A DNA stretch of 64,000 nt, from NCBI GenBank assembly GCA_946479745.1, contig CAMLGZ010000010.1, positions 1-64,000 on the forward strand, given 5' to 3'. The translations under genes and the position numbers were made by a program. Below are positions 25,626 to 34,303 of this stretch, piece by piece (positions within the stretch are counted from its first letter, which is position 1; the number at the start of each line of letters is the position of its first letter). Below the pieces are notes generated by a model. The model had not been told where the DNA came from, did not search any database, and saw only the letters and a list, made by a program, of their open reading frames with translations. This DNA comes from an uncultured Pseudoxanthomonas sp. Lineage in GTDB: Bacteria; Pseudomonadota; Gammaproteobacteria; Xanthomonadales; Xanthomonadaceae.

Positions 25626-26435
25626 ATGAGCAAGGCGTCGAGCCCACCGGATGCCAAGGCCGAATCCTGGATAGAACGCTGGCAGCACTGGATCGCCGTG
25701 CTGCTGAGCGCACTGCTGCATCTGCTGCTCCTGATTCTGGCGATGTTGACCTCTCCCATCACCGTCGCGCCGCCGCAAGGCGCTGCCGCCGGCGGCAGCA
25801 GGATGGCCGTGGACTTCATCGGCGCCACCACGCCGCAACCCACGATCGCGCCGCCGGTCAACAAGCCGCCAGCGCCAAAATCCGCCAAAAAGAAAGCGCC
25901 GGCCTCACGCGTCCAGGCCACCCGGGTCGTAGTTGCCGAAGATCCGCTGCCGCCCGACGAAGAGGACGAGGCCACGCAGGCCCAAGCGCCGGCCGCCGCC
26001 CCGCCCCCAACGCCACAGCGTCGCCCGCATGTCTGGGGACAGCCACCGGGCATGCTGCAGGAAGACACCGCTCCCGAAAATGCGGGGCTGGCCAGAAGCT
26101 CCGCCATCGACCGTGGGCGCGGCAACGCGTCCGGCAACGACACCAGCCTGGAAGTGGGCGGCTATCAGGTTTACTACGACCTGCGCAACGAAACCAAGCT
26201 GCGCGCCTGGCGCGACCAGGGAATGACGGAGATCTTCCTGCCGCTGCCCGGCTCGCGGCAGTACATGGCCTGTCCGCTGGAAACCGCGCTGAAGCGCGAC
26301 TCCGGCCCCTGCCGCCTGGTCGACCCGGACGCTCCGGAAATGAAGGCCATCGGCGACGCGCGCGATGTCATCGACATGCAAAAAGTCTACCGGCGGGGAG
26401 AGCTGGTGTGGAGCGGCCCGGGGCCGTACCGGTGA
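25626..26435 (+). CDS. Membrane-anchored proline/alanine-rich protein, TonB-like architecture
   Basis: 269 residues. One membrane span near residues 24-42 (IAVLLSALLHLLLLILAML) is followed by a periplasmic Pro/Ala/Lys-rich linker (about residues 75-150) and a folded C-terminal domain with YQVYYDLRNETKLRAW and a cysteine pair. The layout resembles TonB or TolA-type envelope-spanning proteins, but the C-terminal domain lacks a TonB motif that I can see. Function unknown; it may link inner membrane and cell wall. Followed by a DUF1028 gene on the same strand. Confidence 0.6.
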   Translation: MSKASSPPDAKAESWIERWQHWIAVLLSALLHLLLLILAMLTSPITVAPPQGAAAGGSRMAVDFIGATTPQPTIAPPVNKPPAPKSAKKKAPASRVQATRVVVAEDPLPPDEEDEATQAQAPAAAPPPTPQRRPHVWGQPPGMLQEDTAPENAGLARSSAIDRGRGNASGNDTSLEVGGYQVYYDLRNETKLRAWRDQGMTEIFLPLPGSRQYMACPLETALKRDSGPCRLVDPDAPEMKAIGDARDVIDMQKVYRRGELVWSGPGPYR

Positions 26436-26633
26436 GCCTGCGCGCTCCTCAACAAAGCGAATCCGCTGTGCGGGTTTCGACGTGGTAACGACAGATCGGC
26501 GAATCTGATCCCCCTCAATAATCATATCCGGGCCAGCGCGTTCAAACCCCATGCCGCTTGCGCGCATCAAAAGGGAGTGCGGCATTCCGAACGCACTACT
26601 GACTACACCCCTCTGCCGATGACGGAGCCCCGT

Positions 26634-27425
26634 ATGACATTCCGAAGCGCTTTCCTCGCACGATGCCTGCTCGCCGCGTTGCTATTGGGCGGAGCCATTC
26701 CACAAGCGCTGGCCACCTGGTCGATCATCGCCATCCATCCGCGCACGGGTACCATCGGCGTGGCGGCGGCGTCTTGTTCGGGCGGGGTCTACGGTATCCA
26801 GGCCGTGGTGCCGGGGGTCGGGGCGGTGATCGTGCAGGCAGAAAGCAACAACGATGCACGGGGTGAGGCGGTGAAAATGTTGCGCGAGCACGCGTCGCCC
26901 GACGCCATCCTCGCGAAGATCTCCGACCCGGCTTCCGGATACTCGCCGCAGCGTCAGCAGTACGCCGTGTTGGCGATCGAAACCGGGGACGGGCCGCGCA
27001 TCTACACCGGCGCCGAGGTGCCGGAGGTCAAGAGCCACGCCCAAGGCGAGCACTTCAGCATCCAAGGCAACACGCTGGCCTCGAAAGAGGTGATTTCCCG
27101 CGCGGCCACCGCGCTCGGCAAGGCCGACTGGCCGGACGATACCGCCATGGCGCACGCGCTGATGCGCGCGCTCAAGGCAGGCGCAACGGCTGGCGGCGAC
27201 CGCCGCTGCGGCAAGGCAGCGAGCAACTCCGCCTTCATCAGCCTGCACCGCACCACCGATCCGTCCAACGCGCCTTGGGTCAGCCTCTCCATCAACCGCA
27301 TCCCGGCCGGTACCGCCAGCGGCACGGATGCGCTTGACGCGCTGTTCTCGCAATGGCTACGCGACGGCGTGCAGCATCCGAGCACGGCGATCTTCCTGGT
27401 GCCAGGAAAGGTTGAAGAGCCGTAA
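26634..27425 (+). CDS. Exported DUF1028 family protein (Ntn-hydrolase-like)
   Basis: 263 residues from the ATG at 26634, preceded by GGAG. A signal peptide ends at ALA (about residue 23), directly exposing TWSIIAIHPRTGTIGVAAAS; family members start ATFSIVA in the same way. GGVYGIQAVVPGVGAVIVQA, YAVLAIE and a terminal domain match DUF1028, which is related to Ntn hydrolases with an N-terminal Thr or Ser nucleophile. Here the threonine would become the N-terminus if cleavage occurs after Ala. Function unproven; periplasmic. Confidence 0.85.
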   Translation: MTFRSAFLARCLLAALLLGGAIPQALATWSIIAIHPRTGTIGVAAASCSGGVYGIQAVVPGVGAVIVQAESNNDARGEAVKMLREHASPDAILAKISDPASGYSPQRQQYAVLAIETGDGPRIYTGAEVPEVKSHAQGEHFSIQGNTLASKEVISRAATALGKADWPDDTAMAHALMRALKAGATAGGDRRCGKAASNSAFISLHRTTDPSNAPWVSLSINRIPAGTASGTDALDALFSQWLRDGVQHPSTAIFLVPGKVEEP

Positions 27426-27460
27426 GCTGGGTCGGTTTCATCAACCCGGCGCCCTGGAGT
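27424..27460. repeat. REP-type palindrome, GGGTCGG-CATCAACCC variant
   Basis: AGCTGGGTCGGTTTCATC followed by AACCCGGCG matches the REP family at 3437, 40072 and 42437. It begins within the stop region of the DUF1028 gene. Confidence 0.5.
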
Positions 27461-27571
27461 GGCGTCGTGGCATGCTGGAGTTGATGGGCCCACCCAACAG
27501 ACATGCTGAGTTGAGCGAAACGATGGCCCTCGCTAGGATGCTCTCACAGCGAGAGAGACAGGGGCGGGGCG

Positions 27572-28264
27572 ATGCGGATTGTGCTAACGGCGGCGCTGTT
27601 GCTTCTGGCGATACTGTCCGCAGGTGTCAAAGGCGCTGAGCAGACGGAGCAGACTGTCGCAACGTTTGTATTCGTTGGTGAGCTGATCTCCATCGAAAAG
27701 CTTCCCGATCCTTGCCAGAAAGAACAGAAAGAAACCGGCGTTCTGAGCTGCGTCACCATGGACGCGCTGTACCGCGCCAAGTACGGGGTAGTTCTGCCGG
27801 TCGCGGGGGCCTATTCTCATGCCGAGATCACTTTCGATGTTGCGGATCATTATGGGTTTCCGCCATTCGCCTACTTCAAGAACGCCCTGCTCTTCGTGGG
27901 CCTGTACGACGATGGCCCCTGGTTGCACAAATATCAGGCCATTGCGGTACACCGCACCACTGACGGCCAATGGGCATCGTGTGGCGAGGTGAAATACCGC
28001 AAGGAGAGTGACCCAACTCCGTCCATGCTTCACGACCTGCAGTTCGAATCCGAAATAGAGTCCGCAGGCAATGCCAGCGACCCGGAATGGATTGAGCTGG
28101 TTTCGCGCTGGAAGAAATCCAAGCAGCAGGGCGACTACGAGGTGAAAAGCGGCAAGATTCGCTGCAAACGTGGCATCCTGCTTCCAGACGCTTATGACAT
28201 CGTTCGCGACGGCGTAATGAAAGCGCGCGGCGTCCCATTGCCGGCGTTGAAAAAGAGCCTCTGA
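27572..28264 (+). CDS. Exported protein of unknown function
   Basis: 230 residues with a signal peptide (MRIVLTAALLLLAILSAGVK, cleavage near GA at residue 22). The mature part contains three cysteines in pairs (LPDPCQKE and LSCVTMD, then SCGEVKY and IRCKRG) that could form disulfides. I recognise no family. A weak GGGGCGG precedes the ATG. Position alone gives no role. Confidence 0.55.
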   Translation: MRIVLTAALLLLAILSAGVKGAEQTEQTVATFVFVGELISIEKLPDPCQKEQKETGVLSCVTMDALYRAKYGVVLPVAGAYSHAEITFDVADHYGFPPFAYFKNALLFVGLYDDGPWLHKYQAIAVHRTTDGQWASCGEVKYRKESDPTPSMLHDLQFESEIESAGNASDPEWIELVSRWKKSKQQGDYEVKSGKIRCKRGILLPDAYDIVRDGVMKARGVPLPALKKSL

Positions 28265-28377
28265 TTGCCGTCGGAACGAGAAGGGCGCAAGCAGTTAAGT
28301 CAACTGACTATCCGCGTCTATTTCGGTTCGAACGAATATATTCTCTGGCCTTGGTTCAAAAGGAAAATCGTCACGCG

Positions 28378-28887
28378 ATGAGTACATCTGACAATCCGTT
28401 TGAACCACCGATATCGTTGGTCGGGGCAAACCAGAAGATGAGCCGATTGAAGAAATTCGCACTCGCCGTGCTCGCCTCGATGATAGGCAGCGGGCTGGTG
28501 CTTGCATTGATCGTGACTGCGGCGATACTTCCCGAGTTCATCGACTCTAATGAAAGGCCAAGGAGTACGGTGAAAGAAGTGGAAAACCCGCCTGGGGTGC
28601 GGATTGTCCAGCACGCCCGTGTCCCGGAGACCGACCAGTTCACCGTGCAGGGAGTAGTTCAAAACTACGCAGTAACCGAGTGGGCCTCGGTGTCCATCGT
28701 GATGACGGTCAAGGTGGCGGGCGAGAAAATGAACAGATGCGAAGGCATGATTCTCGACGATATGCCAACGGGAAGCCGGCGTGCATTTCAGTTGGAATGC
28801 GAGGGAACCACCGGCATCAATGTCCCGGGAAACACTCGCTACGAAGTTTCGATAGCATCCGCCCGCCAGGTAACCAAGGTCCCCTAG
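28378..28887 (+). CDS. Membrane-anchored protein of unknown function
   Basis: 169 residues from the ATG at 28378. After a polar start with NPFEPP, one membrane span (about residues 28-52) leads into an extracytoplasmic domain with VVQNYAVTEWASVSIVM and a CEG...ECEG cysteine pair, resembling FxLYD-type beta-sandwich domains that follow a single anchor. The family match is tentative. Confidence 0.5.
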   Translation: MSTSDNPFEPPISLVGANQKMSRLKKFALAVLASMIGSGLVLALIVTAAILPEFIDSNERPRSTVKEVENPPGVRIVQHARVPETDQFTVQGVVQNYAVTEWASVSIVMTVKVAGEKMNRCEGMILDDMPTGSRRAFQLECEGTTGINVPGNTRYEVSIASARQVTKVP

Positions 28888-28958
28888 ATCCCCTTGGGCG
28901 CCAATGGTGGGCCAAGGCTCGCTGTGCGGAGCCGATTCAAAAAACAGGAGCACGCCGT

Positions 28959-29906
28959 ATGCGCCGACTGTCAATCGCATTACTCGCTCTAACGTTGGGC
29001 CTGTGCGGCGAACCACTTCGTAGCGCCACGCCAGCCCCCGCGGATGACGCCGCCATCGGCCGCTGGGATATCACCCTGCAAACCCCCACCGGCACCGCCC
29101 CCTCCTGGCTGGAAATCCGCCGCTCCGGTTCGCGAACGCTGGTAGGTCAATTCGTAGGCGTAGTCGGTAGCGCACGCCCGATCTCGCGTATTGAAGTGAA
29201 AGACGGCGAGCTGCACTTCGCCATTCCAGCGCAATGGGAAAAAGGCCCGGAAGATCTGTCGTTCCAGGCCCGCATGCAGGGCGACAGGATGACCGGCTCG
29301 ATCACGTTCCCCGACCACAAGCGCAGCGAACTGACTGCCGTCCGCGCGCCCTCGCTGCGAAAGCCAGCGAACACCACCGTGCGCTGGGGCACTCCTATCC
29401 GCCTGCTCAACAACACCGACCTCACCGGTTGGCGCGCGCTGGGCGAATCGCATTGGGAAGTCGCCGACGGTGTGCTGCGCGACACCGCCGGCGGCGGCGC
29501 CAATCTGGTGACCGAGCGCAAGTTCACCGATTTCAAACTGCACGTCGAACTGCGCCTGCCTGCGGGGAGCAACAGCGGTGTCTATCTGCGTGGACGGCAT
29601 GAAGTGCAGATCGCCGACTCCTCGGGCGAACCCGCGAGCGACGGCCTGGGCGCCGTGTACGGATTCATTGCGCCCACCGAAGACGCGGGCAAAGGTCCCA
29701 ATGAATGGCAGTCCCTGGACATCACGCTGGTCGGGCGTAGGATCACGGTCCTGGTCAACGGCAAGACGGTGATCTGCGATCAGGAAATTCCCGGCATCAC
29801 CGGCGGCGCGCTCGACAGCGACGAGGCCGCGCCCGGACCGCTGCTGTTGCAAGGCGATCACGGCCCGGTCGAATTCCGCAACCTCATCCTGACGCCAGCG
29901 AGTTGA
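28959..29906 (+). CDS. Exported DUF1080 (3-keto-disaccharide hydrolase) family protein
   Basis: 315 residues from the ATG at 28959 (8 bases after CAGGAG). A signal peptide covers residues 1-24. An N-terminal beta-rich part (about residues 25-140) precedes the DUF1080 concanavalin-like domain: LLNNTDLTGWRALG, HWEVADGVL, FTDFKLHVELRLP, SNSGVYLRGRHEVQI, NEWQSLDITLVG and VEFRNLIL. In this family characterised members cleave 3-keto-glycosides. It ends 2 bases before the GMC oxidoreductase gene, which would produce 3-keto sugars, so the pair fits an oxidise-then-hydrolyse route in the periplasm. Confidence 0.88.
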   Translation: MRRLSIALLALTLGLCGEPLRSATPAPADDAAIGRWDITLQTPTGTAPSWLEIRRSGSRTLVGQFVGVVGSARPISRIEVKDGELHFAIPAQWEKGPEDLSFQARMQGDRMTGSITFPDHKRSELTAVRAPSLRKPANTTVRWGTPIRLLNNTDLTGWRALGESHWEVADGVLRDTAGGGANLVTERKFTDFKLHVELRLPAGSNSGVYLRGRHEVQIADSSGEPASDGLGAVYGFIAPTEDAGKGPNEWQSLDITLVGRRITVLVNGKTVICDQEIPGITGGALDSDEAAPGPLLLQGDHGPVEFRNLILTPAS

Positions 29907-29908
29907 AC

Positions 29909-31594
29909 ATGCCAGCCGACGACACCACCTTCGACGCCATCGTCATCGGCTCCGGCATTTCCGGCGGCTGGGCAGCCAAGGAGTTGTGCGAAAAGGGTTT
30001 GAAAACACTGGTGCTGGAGCGCGGCCGCAACGTCGAACACATCAAGGATTACCCCACCGCCAATCTGGCCCCGTGGGAGTTGCCGCACCGCGGCGTCATG
30101 CCACGCGAACTGGCCGAAGCCAACCCGATCATGAGCAAGATCGCCGGCGAGGACAACGCGCACTTCTTCATCAAGGACAACGAACACCCCTACGTGCAGG
30201 AACGCCCCTTCGACTGGCTGCGCGGCTACCAGGTCGGCGGGCGCTCGCTGGTGTGGGGACGCGGCTGCCAGCGCTGGAGCAAGTACGAATTCACCGCGCC
30301 CGAGCGCCAGGGCTACGGCATCAACTGGCCGATCGGTTACGAAGACATCGCGCCGTGGTATTCGCACGTGGAACGTTTCATCGGCGTCACCGGCACGCGC
30401 GACGGGCTGGAAGCGATGCCCGATGGCGAGTTCCAGCCGCCGTTCGAAATGACCTGCGTCGAGAAGCACCTCAGCGACAGCATCCGCACGCACTACGGCA
30501 ATCGCTATGTGGTGCACGGTCGCTTCGCTCATCTCACCCAACCGCAGGAAATCCACGCGCAACAGGGCCGCGGCTCGTGCATGGCGCGCAACCTGTGCAT
30601 GCGCGGTTGTCCCTACGGCGGTTACTTCAGTTCCAACTCTTCCACGCTGCCGTGGGCGGAGAAGACCGGCAACCTGACCCTGCGCCCGCACGCGGTGGTG
30701 CATTCCATCCTTTATGACGAGGCCAAGGGCAAGGCGACGGGCGTGCGCGTGATCGACGCCAACACCCATGTCGTCACCGAGTACCGCGCCCGCATCATCT
30801 TCGCCAACGCGTCGGCGCTGAACACGACGTTGATCCTGCTCAACTCGGTTTCGGCGCGCTTTCCGCACGGGCTGGGCAACGACAGCGGTCTGCTGGGCAA
30901 GTACGTCGCCTTCCAGAACTACCGCGCTTCGGGCGGCGGCAAGTTCGACGGCTTCGAGGATCGCTACCACTATGGCCGCAGGCCGTCGGAATGCATCATC
31001 CCCAATTTCCGCAATCTGGGGAAACAGGACATGGATTTCGTCGGCGGCTACACCACCTTCACCGGTGCCTCGCGCGGGCGCGGGGTAGAGACGCCGCAAC
31101 GCCTGGGTGGTGCGTTCAAGGATGCGCAGACGCAGGTCGGGCCGTGGGAGATCTATATGTATCTGCAGGGCGAGACGATTCCCAAGGAAGCCAATCACGT
31201 GCGCCTGCACGAAACGCAGAAGGACGAGTGGGGCATCCCGCTTCTGGTCACTTCGGTGGGATACGACGACAACGACGAGCGCATGATCCGCGACTGGCGC
31301 ACGCAGGCTGCCGCCATGCTGGAGGTCGCGGGCTGTCGCGATATCAAGACGGTGGACAACAGCTGGTCGCCGGGGCGCGACATCCACGAGATGGGCGGGT
31401 GCCGGATGGGCAGCGATCCGAAGACTTCGCTGCTCAACCGTTGGAATCAGTTGCACGCGTGCCCCAACGTGTTCGTCACCGATGGCGCCTGCATGACTTC
31501 CACCGGCAACCAGACGCCTTCGCTGTTGTATATGGCGCTGACGGCGCGCGCGGCGAATCATGCGGTCGAGGAGTTGGGGAGGCAGAACCTGTGA
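29909..31594 (+). CDS. GMC family FAD-dependent oxidoreductase (glycoside 3-dehydrogenase-like large subunit)
   Basis: 561 residues. The FAD-binding GSGISGGW motif is at about residue 12, followed by KTLVLERG; CMRGCPYGGYFSSNSS and the C-terminal DIHEMGGCRMGSDPKTS and TGNQTPSLLYMALTARAA are characteristic GMC features of the membrane gluconate/sorbitol/glycoside 3-dehydrogenase type. It has no signal peptide of its own, while the next gene's small subunit carries a Tat signal, as in related dehydrogenases whose large subunit is exported as a passenger. It probably oxidises sugars or glycosides at C3. Sits between the DUF1080 gene and the small subunit gene. Confidence 0.9.
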   Translation: MPADDTTFDAIVIGSGISGGWAAKELCEKGLKTLVLERGRNVEHIKDYPTANLAPWELPHRGVMPRELAEANPIMSKIAGEDNAHFFIKDNEHPYVQERPFDWLRGYQVGGRSLVWGRGCQRWSKYEFTAPERQGYGINWPIGYEDIAPWYSHVERFIGVTGTRDGLEAMPDGEFQPPFEMTCVEKHLSDSIRTHYGNRYVVHGRFAHLTQPQEIHAQQGRGSCMARNLCMRGCPYGGYFSSNSSTLPWAEKTGNLTLRPHAVVHSILYDEAKGKATGVRVIDANTHVVTEYRARIIFANASALNTTLILLNSVSARFPHGLGNDSGLLGKYVAFQNYRASGGGKFDGFEDRYHYGRRPSECIIPNFRNLGKQDMDFVGGYTTFTGASRGRGVETPQRLGGAFKDAQTQVGPWEIYMYLQGETIPKEANHVRLHETQKDEWGIPLLVTSVGYDDNDERMIRDWRTQAAAMLEVAGCRDIKTVDNSWSPGRDIHEMGGCRMGSDPKTSLLNRWNQLHACPNVFVTDGACMTSTGNQTPSLLYMALTARAANHAVEELGRQNL

Positions 31595-32166
31595 ACGAGC
31601 GGAAGCCGTTGATGATTTCGATGACGCGACGCGAGGCGTTGAAGACGGCGTCGGCGCTGTTAGGCGGGGCGTTGATCGTGCCTGCCGTGTTGACGGGGTG
31701 TGCGCCCGAAGATCAGAAGGCGGCGCCGAAAGGGTTGCGGCTGGATGATGAGGCGCTGTTGGGCCATATCGCAGATACGTTGTTGCCTACGACGGCGGCT
31801 TCGCCGGGTGCGGCGGCGGCTGGGGTGGGGGCGACGATGTTCATGCTACTCAGTGAGTGCCAACCGGTGGAGGTGCAGCAGCGGGTGGCGGAGGGGTTGC
31901 AGGAGTTGCGTGCTGTTTGCCGAGCGCGTGGGGTTGCCGGTTTCGATGCGATGACGCAGGGGCAGCGGGAGCAGTTGCTGGGGGAGATTGATGCGGCGGC
32001 GCAGCAGGCGGGGGACAAGCATTGGTTTGCTGTTGCGCGTGGATTGGCGTTGCATTCCTATTTCACTTCGGAAATCGGGATGACGCAGGCGACGCGGTTT
32101 GTGTTGGTGCCGGGGCGGTGGGAGGGGTGTATTCCGCTGGAGGCTGGGCAGCCGGCCTGGGGATGA
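31591..32166 (+). CDS. Gluconate 2-dehydrogenase subunit 3 family protein (Tat-exported small subunit)
   Basis: 191 residues. The GTG at 31591 overlaps the GMC stop codon by four bases (GTGA) and follows GGGAGG; an ATG at 31612 is an alternative. The N-terminus TRREALKTASALLGGALIVP has a twin-arginine signal, ending LTGC, a possible lipobox. The remainder matches the gluconate 2-dehydrogenase subunit 3 family (LLGHIADTLLPTT, ATMFMLLSECQP, HSYFTSEIGMTQA). It is thought to stabilise the FAD subunit and carry it across the membrane. No cytochrome c subunit gene follows. Confidence 0.88.
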   Translation: MNERKPLMISMTRREALKTASALLGGALIVPAVLTGCAPEDQKAAPKGLRLDDEALLGHIADTLLPTTAASPGAAAAGVGATMFMLLSECQPVEVQQRVAEGLQELRAVCRARGVAGFDAMTQGQREQLLGEIDAAAQQAGDKHWFAVARGLALHSYFTSEIGMTQATRFVLVPGRWEGCIPLEAGQPAWG

Positions 32167-32298
32167 CGGGCGGGGCGCTTAAGACGGGGTTAAAACCGTT
32201 TTAAATGGCTCTATGCCTGAGCAACTCCGAAAAGAACTAGATCCCGCCCTACGCGGAATTTCTGTCATCTATGGCAAAAAAGGTTGCTCTGCCGCCCG

Positions 32299-32345
32299 GT
32301 GTGAATTATTTACGTTGTGCTCGTTTGCCGCCGGTGCTCCCATGG
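32299..32345 (+). repeat. Direct repeat, left side of the SIR2-HerA island
   Basis: TGTGAATTATTTACGTTGTG and CGGTGCTCCCATG align with 38841-38886 at about 80 percent, same orientation. The rest of the 32167-32504 gap holds a degraded REP (about 32183-32255) and a copy of the CCACGTTCC repeat (32395-32478), with no gene. Confidence 0.45.
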
Positions 32346-32504
32346 CTTGGGAGAGGGGAGTACATGGACACAGGACACTGGAAGTAGCTGGGGGGGGCAC
32401 ACCAGCGCGGCCGGAGGGCGCTCCACACCAAAACTCCACGTTCCTCCGGGTGCGGCCTTTTGCCTTGCCCGGGCTACTCGTTTAAATCAAAAAAGGGGAA
32501 TTTC

Positions 32505-32726
32505 ATGGCTTCAAAGAAAATCACAAGTAAGCGCGTCAACTCTTTCGCACCAAAAAAGTTCGAGGAGCACACCATTGTTAATGCGGAAGGAAAGGTTGTA
32601 GGGCACATTCGAGTCAAGCCGAGCGGCGTGCTTTGGTCTCCGAAGAACGGCAAAGACTGGTACGGATTGTCCCTGACAGACTTTGCTGACTACGCAGCTA
32701 AGAATGGCAAGAAGCAGAGCAAATAG
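32505..32726 (+). CDS. Small basic protein of unknown function
   Basis: 73 residues, lysine-rich at both ends (MASKKITSKR and KNGKKQSK), with a central VNAEGKVVGHIRVKPSGVLW segment likely to form beta strands, then KDWYGLSLTDFADYA. AAAGGGGAA lies 8 bases before the ATG at 32505. Cytosolic, charge suggests nucleic-acid contact, but I recognise no family. It marks the left edge of the AT-richer island and could be an accessory of the defence genes, though 248 bases with repeats separate them. Confidence 0.55.
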   Translation: MASKKITSKRVNSFAPKKFEEHTIVNAEGKVVGHIRVKPSGVLWSPKNGKDWYGLSLTDFADYAAKNGKKQSK

Positions 32727-32739
32727 AACCCATTTAAAG

Positions 32740-32868
32740 TAGGGCGGGTTTTAACTCGCCTTCGGTGGTTGGCGTCAGCGTAGCCGGGGTAAACCAAGCT
32801 CACCCAGAGTTCTTCATGCGGAACTACACGATCCTCCGGGGTACGGCCGTTGGCCTCATCCTGGCTAA
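32740..32868. repeat. Degraded REP unit and CCACGTTCC-type repeat
   Basis: 32740-32769 is a GTAGGGCGGGT REP with a mutated right arm (AACTCGCC). About 32790-32868 is a diverged copy of the repeat at 24384 and 32395. These lie upstream of the SIR2 gene; the bases from 32870 to 32960 are AT-rich and probably hold its promoter. Confidence 0.5.
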
Positions 32869-32974
32869 TCGCTCTATTGAGTGATGAACACTACGTTCGT
32901 ATGAAAGCAAGCGTGTAGTTGTTATTCATCGAAGTTTGAACAGAAACGTCAAGATCTAAGGGAAGGTGACAGCT

Positions 32975-34303
32975 GTGGTCAAGAACTCAAGCGCAGACCA
33001 AGTAACTGCGGAGGCGCCTACCAATACATCTGCTGTAACGAAGGTGGCACTACCTGCTATCCATGATGTAGCACAACAAGCGCGAAACCTGAGGCAGATA
33101 CTTCAAGACGACAAGCAGCGCATTGGCTGCTTTCTGGGAGCGGGGTGTCCACTCGGAATCTACGATGCGGAAGGAAAAACTAGTGTTGTATTGATTCCGG
33201 CGGTAGTAGAGCTGACTAAGCGAATCGCCGCTGGCTTGCTGGCAAGCGATAAAGACTTGGGGGCTGCATCGAAGTTTAAAGATAATTGGGATGCACTATG
33301 CGAGGAATGCAAGCTAACAGATGGAAAGGATCCGACGGTAGAAGACGTTCTAACTGAGCTGCGTACTTTGGCGAATCGCCGGGGAAGCGCAGAGATCCTG
33401 GGAATGACTAAGAAAAATTTGAGCGATCTTGATGAAAAGATCTGTGCCCTGATCGCTACGGAAATGCGGAAGCCACTACCTGTTTATCGTAATGCTTACA
33501 ATCGCTTCGCATCTTGGATTGGAGGTGTACATCGTAATTCACCAGCTGAAATATTTACACCCAATTATGATGTGCTTTTTGAGCAAGCATTTGAACAGCA
33601 TCCACTTCCGCATTTTGATGGTTTCGTTGGCTCGCACAAGCCATGGTTTGATTTGGCATCCATCGAACACGATGTGATTCCTTCCAGGTGGACGAGATTG
33701 TGGAAGCTTCACGGATCTATCAACTGGGAGAAGAGCGATGAGCTTGTCAATGGAGTCAAGGTCGCACGTGTCGTTCGGGTAACGCGTGAAGCGGCAGTAG
33801 GAAAGGTCATGATCTTTCCATCTCATCTGAAATATGACCAAAGTCGTCGCATGCCTTACCTCGCTATGCTTGATCGACTAAGAGCCTTTTTCCATGGGAA
33901 GGATGCTCCAAGGCTGGTGGTATGCGGGTACTCATTTCTCGACGATCATTTGAATGAAGTTCTGCTTGATGGGCTGCGAGGAAATCGCAATGCACAGTGT
34001 TTCGCTCTGATGTATTCCGGGCTTGATGAGCACTCAAGAGCCATAGACTATGCGGTGAAGCAGAGCAATCTCACGGTTCTCGCTTGGGATGGGGCAGTCG
34101 TCGGGACGCGGGTGGGGAGGTATCGCCCTGGAACTGCCGGCGGCTACGAGCACAAGCCTTGGCTTTCTGAAGAGGAGGTGGATAGAGGAGATGGGGTGAA
34201 GGAACAGCAACCGCGCAGTCGTCTAGGCGATTTTCATTACTTTGGTCTCTTCCTTGAGGAGCTTTGCGGCGGGAGTACGCACGATGTCCAGCCAGCCGTC
34301 TAA
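32975..34303 (+). CDS. SIR2 family NADase, SIR2-HerA antiphage system
   Basis: 442 residues from the GTG at 32975, placed 5 bases after GGAAGGTGA; a GTG at 32966 is possible. The SIR2 fold is shown by CFLGAGCP (about residue 50), IFTPNYDVLFEQAF (about 190) with the conserved Asn-Asp, WKLHGSINWE (about 245) with the catalytic histidine, and VVCGYSFLDDHLNEVL (about 315). SIR2 proteins of defence systems hydrolyse NAD+ on phage infection. The gene overlaps the HerA ATPase gene by 20 bases, the arrangement of the described Sir2-HerA system. Base composition is distinctly AT-richer than flanking housekeeping genes, suggesting horizontal transfer. Confidence 0.9.
   Translation: MVKNSSADQVTAEAPTNTSAVTKVALPAIHDVAQQARNLRQILQDDKQRIGCFLGAGCPLGIYDAEGKTSVVLIPAVVELTKRIAAGLLASDKDLGAASKFKDNWDALCEECKLTDGKDPTVEDVLTELRTLANRRGSAEILGMTKKNLSDLDEKICALIATEMRKPLPVYRNAYNRFASWIGGVHRNSPAEIFTPNYDVLFEQAFEQHPLPHFDGFVGSHKPWFDLASIEHDVIPSRWTRLWKLHGSINWEKSDELVNGVKVARVVRVTREAAVGKVMIFPSHLKYDQSRRMPYLAMLDRLRAFFHGKDAPRLVVCGYSFLDDHLNEVLLDGLRGNRNAQCFALMYSGLDEHSRAIDYAVKQSNLTVLAWDGAVVGTRVGRYRPGTAGGYEHKPWLSEEEVDRGDGVKEQQPRSRLGDFHYFGLFLEELCGGSTHDVQPAV

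Noticed and set aside
29858..31561. 567-codon minus-strand reading frame opposite the GMC oxidoreductase gene
   Set aside because: Overlaps a clear GMC gene throughout and shows no signature or start context.
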